Shown: positions 5,628 through 8,226 of the stretch, piece after piece
Layout of the letters: each line of letters starts with the position of its first letter
How positions within the stretch are numbered: position 1 is the stretch's first letter
The notes under the pieces: model-generated
What the model was told of the DNA's origin: nothing
What the model saw: only the letters and a program-made list of their open reading frames with translations
Database searches by the model: none
Assembly: GCA_031254715.1 (NCBI GenBank)
Contig: JAIRTY010000171.1
Location: forward strand, 1 to 8,226
Source: Nocardiopsaceae bacterium
Lineage (GTDB): Bacteria > Actinomycetota > Actinomycetes > Streptosporangiales > Streptosporangiaceae
DNA length: 8,226 nt
Reading direction: 5' to 3'
Translations under genes and position numbers: made by a program

Positions 5628-5848
5628 CCTGTTCTGCCGGGCGCTGGTTTCTCCCTGACCAGTCGCAGCGCCAGCGCGGGGCAGTCGGTGACGGCCCGCC
5701 GCGCCAGCCGTTCCAGCCGCTGCGGCACCGGCCCGTCCGCCAGGATCGGGTAACCCCACTCATCGAGGCTGATCAGTTCCGGCAGGAGTTCCGCGCACAC
5801 GCCGTGCCCGGCGCAGGCGATCGGGTCGACCCGCAGCTTCCTGCCCAT
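5624..5848 (-). CDS. Ferredoxin, C-x5-C...CP type
   Basis: A 74-residue soluble ferredoxin. Cluster ligands are Cys12 and Cys18 in CAGHGVC and Cys56 in DCPALAL. His15 stands where the middle cysteine of a CxxCxxC motif would be. This three-cysteine pattern is that of the small actinobacterial ferredoxins that usually pair with cytochromes P450 and carry a [3Fe-4S] or His-ligated [4Fe-4S] cluster. ELLPELISLDEWGYPIL (20-36) matches the family's central segment. The open frame runs much further upstream, but the true start is the ATG at 5848, preceded by GGAG about 9 nt away. It begins 5 nt after the stop of the NuoF-like gene, so the two are co-transcribed. With no P450 in view, its likely partners are the NuoF-like protein and the membrane haem protein. 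The tail overlaps the operator-like repeat at 5612-5627. Confidence 0.93.
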   Translation of the reverse strand: MGRKLRVDPIACAGHGVCAELLPELISLDEWGYPILADGPVPQRLERLARRAVTDCPALALRLVREKPAPGRTG

Positions 5849-5853
5849 CCCGG

Positions 5854-7224
5854 CTAGCTCCAATCCGCGGCGTCGATCGCTGGCTCGGGCGGCAGCGGCA
5901 GGAACGGGCGGGCCTCGGTGCCGGTGCACTGCCCACGGCAGTGCAGACCGGCTTCGGCCGCGAACACCCGCAGCGCGCTGCGCACCAGCCGGGCGGTGCC
6001 GTCCGGGTGATGGCAGGCGCCGCGGCCCTCGACCAGCCCGGTCCAGCGTTCCAGGTCCGCCCGGGCGGCCGCCCGGTCCGGCCAGCGGCCGCCCATGCCC
6101 CGGCGGGCGGCCCTGGGCCCCTCCGGCAGGGCCAATACGGACAGGGCGGCGGCCATCCGGGGCAGCCCGTTGAAGCAGGGCCCGCACTGCCCCGCCGACT
6201 CCAGTGCCAGGTACCTGACCACGCGGGCGGTCTCGGCCAGGCCGCACCGGCCTGCGGGAAGGGCCGCCAGCACCCCTGCGCCGACGAACGCACCGGCCGG
6301 CCGGAGCGTGGCATTCGACAGCCGCAGGCCGGCCGCCTCGGGCGTGGCCAGCCAGGCGCCGTGATACCCGCCGACGAGCACCGCCCCCGCGCCGGCCAGG
6401 CTGAGCAGGTCCGCCAGGGGAGTGCCGAGCGCCGCCTCGGTCACGTCGGCCCGGCCGCTGGCCTGGTACAGGGTCGTGAGCATGCTGCCTGGCTCGGCGG
6501 AGGTGCCGACCGCGCGGAACCAGCCGGCGCCGTACCGGGCGATCAGGGCCAGGTGGGCGAGCGTCTCGACGTTCTGCACCAGGGTCGGCCGGCCCGCGAC
6601 GCCGCGCTCGGACAGCCGCGGGTCCTTCAGCCGCGGCAGTGCTGCCCCGCCCGTGACCACGCTCGCCAGCGAGGACGCTTCCCCGGCCAGGAACCGCGAC
6701 GGCGCCTCGATGAGCTCCACCGGCGCCCGGTCGGCCCGCGCGTCGACCCGCTCGGCCAGCGCGACCTGCAGGTGGCGGAGCAGCCGCGGGTTGCGGTGCA
6801 CGTAGAGGCCGATGGTCAGGGAGCCGACCGCCTCGGCTGCCAGTTGCAGGCCGTCCAGCACCAGGTGCGGGGAGATCCAGAGCAGCGACTTGTCCTTGTT
6901 GCTGGCTGGTTCGCCTTCCGCGCCGTTGCCGATCACCACCGGCTCCGGCGCGCCGGCCACCGCGGCGAGCTTGCGGTGCACGGGGAAGGCGGCACCGCCG
7001 CGGCCGGTGAGACCGGCCGCTGCCGCTTCCCTGATCAGATGCCCGGACCGGCCCCGGTACGGGACCGGGCCATAGGCGCGGAGGTGATCGGTGAGCCGGA
7101 CCGGCACGGCGCCATGGCGCGGCAGCAGCCGGGGCAGCTGCGCCGGCCCGGCGCCCGGCGCCGGTACGGGCAGCGGCTCGGTCAGCGAGAACCTCGGATG
7201 GGCGAGTGCCGCGGGTGAGGTCAT
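5854..7224 (-). CDS. NuoF-like FMN/Fe-S NAD(P)H dehydrogenase subunit
   Basis: A 456-residue homologue of the complex I 51-kDa (NuoF/Nqo1) flavoprotein. FMN/NADH-site motifs: GRGGAAFPVHRKL (74-86), NGAEGEPASNKDKS (100-113), LAGEASSLASVVTGG (179-193), and GRPTLVQNVETLA (211-223). An SLBB segment (about 250-300) includes TLYQASG and AVLVGG. The Fe-S region reads ESAGQCGPCFNGLP (342-355), with a later Cys404 in GRGACHHPDG. Canonical NuoF has three cysteines in CxxCxxC plus a distal one; here the first position is Ala344, leaving Cys347, Cys350 and Cys404. Extra cysteines sit at 429 and 433 near the C-terminus. The N-terminal 55 residues are a Pro/Ala-rich extension, and no other complex I subunit is present, so this is a stand-alone electron-entry module. 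Start ATG at 7224 overlaps the upstream gene's stop (ATGA), with GGGAG about 10 nt before. Electrons presumably pass to the ferredoxin or the membrane haem protein. Confidence 0.92.
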   Translation of the reverse strand: MTSPAALAHPRFSLTEPLPVPAPGAGPAQLPRLLPRHGAVPVRLTDHLRAYGPVPYRGRSGHLIREAAAAGLTGRGGAAFPVHRKLAAVAGAPEPVVIGNGAEGEPASNKDKSLLWISPHLVLDGLQLAAEAVGSLTIGLYVHRNPRLLRHLQVALAERVDARADRAPVELIEAPSRFLAGEASSLASVVTGGAALPRLKDPRLSERGVAGRPTLVQNVETLAHLALIARYGAGWFRAVGTSAEPGSMLTTLYQASGRADVTEAALGTPLADLLSLAGAGAVLVGGYHGAWLATPEAAGLRLSNATLRPAGAFVGAGVLAALPAGRCGLAETARVVRYLALESAGQCGPCFNGLPRMAAALSVLALPEGPRAARRGMGGRWPDRAAARADLERWTGLVEGRGACHHPDGTARLVRSALRVFAAEAGLHCRGQCTGTEARPFLPLPPEPAIDAADWS

Positions 7225-7919
7225 CGGGCAGCGGCTCCCGTGACTGGGTTGCGGGGCCCGCAGGCCGGGTCGTCTGGCGGGCTGACCGGGCCACCGCGCC
7301 GGTGATGACGGGCCGGCTGGCGGCGCGCCCTCCGCTCGGACCGGACGAGTTCGGAGGCCGCTCGCTCCGGGCGCGGGGTCGCCTTCATCGCCTGCGACAC
7401 CCGCCACAGCACGGCGCCGCCAACTGCCAGCGCGCTGCCGATGGCAACCACCCGCAGCCCGCCGCTGAGCATGTCGGTGCTGACGCCCAGGCCGTGCGCG
7501 AACGCCACCGGCCAGGCGGCATATGCCAGCCAGTGCACCCACCGCCAGGCGCGCCGCGGCATCCGGCCCCGGGCCAGGCTGGTGACGATCAGCGCGATGA
7601 CCAGGTCCAGCGCCACCGCGCCCAGGCCGGTCCAGAACGGCAGGTAGGGGGAGACGAACGGGATCAGGATGGCGGCGGCACCGATCGTGACGAACGGGTC
7701 GACCACCGCGGTGATCACGTGCACGGCGAGGAAGACCACCGCCACCAGCGACAGGCTCCGGTGCAGCCCGGTGACCGCGAACGAGGGCAGCCCCGGCAGC
7801 CTGCCCTGCCGGTTGACCAGCACGCCCAGCACGACCACGAGGGTCAGCAGCACCAGGCTGACCACGCCGGTTGCGCGGCTCGCGTACCAGAGCGCGGTGG
7901 CGTGGGTGATGCCGTTCAT
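7221..7919 (-). CDS. Ferric-reductase-like transmembrane (haem b) protein
   Basis: A 232-residue integral membrane protein with about six helices: roughly 13-35, 55-74, 77-95, 98-116, 126-145 and 154-173. Histidines sit in the ferric-reductase-like pattern: His53 (GLHRSL) and His67 (LAVHVITA) on one helix pair, His129 (RWVHWLAY) and His142 (FAHGLGVSTD) on another. These are spaced to bind two stacked b haems across the membrane. It is shorter than eukaryotic-type ferric reductases, having only the membrane domain and no FAD/NAD domain, so it needs a separate electron donor; the NuoF-like protein overlapping it by 4 bp is the obvious candidate. The C-terminal tail (180-232) is Arg/Pro-rich and probably cytosolic. 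The start at 7919 is supported by AGGGAGGAA (7928-7936). It is the first gene of the leftward operon. Alternatives within the superfamily are MsrQ/YedZ-like or cytochrome b561-like proteins. Confidence 0.9.
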   Translation of the reverse strand: MNGITHATALWYASRATGVVSLVLLTLVVVLGVLVNRQGRLPGLPSFAVTGLHRSLSLVAVVFLAVHVITAVVDPFVTIGAAAILIPFVSPYLPFWTGLGAVALDLVIALIVTSLARGRMPRRAWRWVHWLAYAAWPVAFAHGLGVSTDMLSGGLRVVAIGSALAVGGAVLWRVSQAMKATPRPERAASELVRSERRARRQPARHHRRGGPVSPPDDPACGPRNPVTGAAAR

Positions 7920-7927
7920 CTGTCGTA

Positions 7928-8158
7928 TTCCTCCCTGCGGCCGGGCGCGCCGCCCTGCCGCCTTCAGTCATCAGCATCGGGCAGCGGGTGCAGGGCAATC
8001 TCTGCCGCGGCTATCAATCACCTATGAGCGACAGCCCGCCGGCCAGGCGTGTCCGGGGCGGTGCCTGGCCGCCCGCTGGTTGCCCCGGCCGTCCGCTGGC
8101 TGGCAGGATTCGCCCCGGTGACACGCCCAGACGGCCGCGATCGCCGGATGGAGGCGGA
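7928..8158. promoter_or_regulatory. Divergent intergenic region with 11-bp-spaced direct repeat
   Basis: This region lies between the leftward operon (start 7919) and the rightward partial gene (start 8159). It contains the strong ribosome site AGGGAGGAA at 7928-7936 (minus strand). CTATCAATCAC (8011-8021) is followed immediately by CTATGAGCGAC (8022-8032), two half-sites at an 11-bp step resembling those at 3082-3103 (9 of 11 matches in the first half, 6 of 11 in the second). They lie about 92 bp upstream of the operon start, a suitable place for an activator. I found no confident -35/-10 pair on either strand, and nothing coding. Confidence 0.45.
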
Positions 8159-8226
8159 ATGACCGGTCAGCCCTCCCGCAGCCGGCGGGGAGGCAGGGTG
8201 CTGGGCGGGGTGCTGGTGGACACCGG
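8159..8226 (+). CDS. Unidentified protein, N-terminal fragment (3' end outside window)
   Basis: Only 22 codons are visible, starting MTGQPSRSRRGGRVLGGVLV. GGAGG (8150-8154) lies 4 nt before the ATG, and third codon positions are nearly all G or C, as expected for coding DNA here. The basic run RSRRGGR followed by a small hydrophobic stretch could be the start of a membrane anchor or signal peptide, but too little is present to tell. The frame is open back to an ATG at 8024, but that upstream part has poorer third-position bias and no ribosome site. Divergent from the electron-transfer operon and possibly sharing its regulatory region. I do not recognise it. Confidence 0.55.
   Translation, partial: MTGQPSRSRRGGRVLGGVLVDT

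Noticed and set aside
5941..7218. A 425-codon open frame on the plus strand opposite the NuoF-like gene
   Set aside because: It is an antisense by-product of the GC-rich third positions of the real gene. Its translation is a low-complexity Arg/Gly/Pro/Gln mix with no recognisable motif.
5849..7294. A long N-terminal extension of the ferredoxin frame, reading as a fusion of over 500 residues
   Set aside because: The extension overlaps the NuoF-like gene in another register and is low-complexity. The ATG at 5848 has a ribosome site and begins a full-length ferredoxin.
7225..7998. Extension of the NuoF-like frame to an upstream ATG at 7998
   Set aside because: It would overlay the membrane protein gene in a different register and has no recognisable domain. 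The ATG at 7224 forms a standard ATGA overlap.
8024..8158. Start of the right-edge gene at the ATG at 8024
   Set aside because: It is in frame, but has no ribosome site, poorer third-position bias, and would place the 8022-8032 repeat over the start. The ATG at 8159 has GGAGG upstream.
1..8226. CRISPR array, tRNA/rRNA genes, phage or transposase genes
   Set aside because: I looked for regular spaced repeats, cloverleaf arms and characteristic protein motifs and saw none. The only repeats are the short ones listed.

Overview
The window is very GC-rich with strong G/C bias at third codon positions, and it carries actinobacterial protein families: a DUF1707 protein, an OmpR-type two-component pair, and a short C-x5-C ferredoxin. 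It most likely comes from the chromosome of a high-GC actinomycete (Streptosporangiales or Streptomyces-like); I cannot name the species. I see no rRNA, tRNA, CRISPR array, transposase or phage gene.

Left part (1-2546). A leftward DUF1707 gene runs off the window edge. It diverges from a rightward dienelactone-hydrolase-type gene across an unusually AT-rich promoter region with a near-perfect extended -10 and an operator-like palindrome. The hydrolase gene ends inside a perfect 36-bp palindrome that supplies its last 11 codons and its stop. A rightward alpha/beta-hydrolase follows and looks leaderless. A 15-bp tandem repeat and a strong 14-bp-stem hairpin separate it from the convergent genes.

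Right part (2547-7919, all leftward). In transcription order: a six-helix ferric-reductase-like membrane protein with four candidate haem histidines, a NuoF-like FMN/Fe-S protein, a 74-residue ferredoxin, an OmpR-family response regulator, and a sensor histidine kinase. The first three are tightly packed (4-bp overlap, then a 5-nt gap), and regulator and kinase are 2 nt apart. Only 59 bp separate the ferredoxin from the regulator, so all five may form one transcription unit. After a structured 319-bp intergenic region comes a 98-residue single-pass membrane protein. A rightward gene starts at 8159 and leaves the window.

Working model (inference): the NuoF-like protein takes electrons from NAD(P)H through FMN and an Fe-S centre, the ferredoxin carries or branches them, and the membrane haem protein passes them across or into the membrane. 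The adjacent kinase, whose outside loop holds two cysteines, may sense an envelope redox or stress signal. Three intergenic regions (516-537, 3082-3103, 8011-8032) share a pair of TAT-containing half-sites spaced exactly 11 bp apart, the geometry used by OmpR/PhoB-type regulators. They may mark a local regulon.
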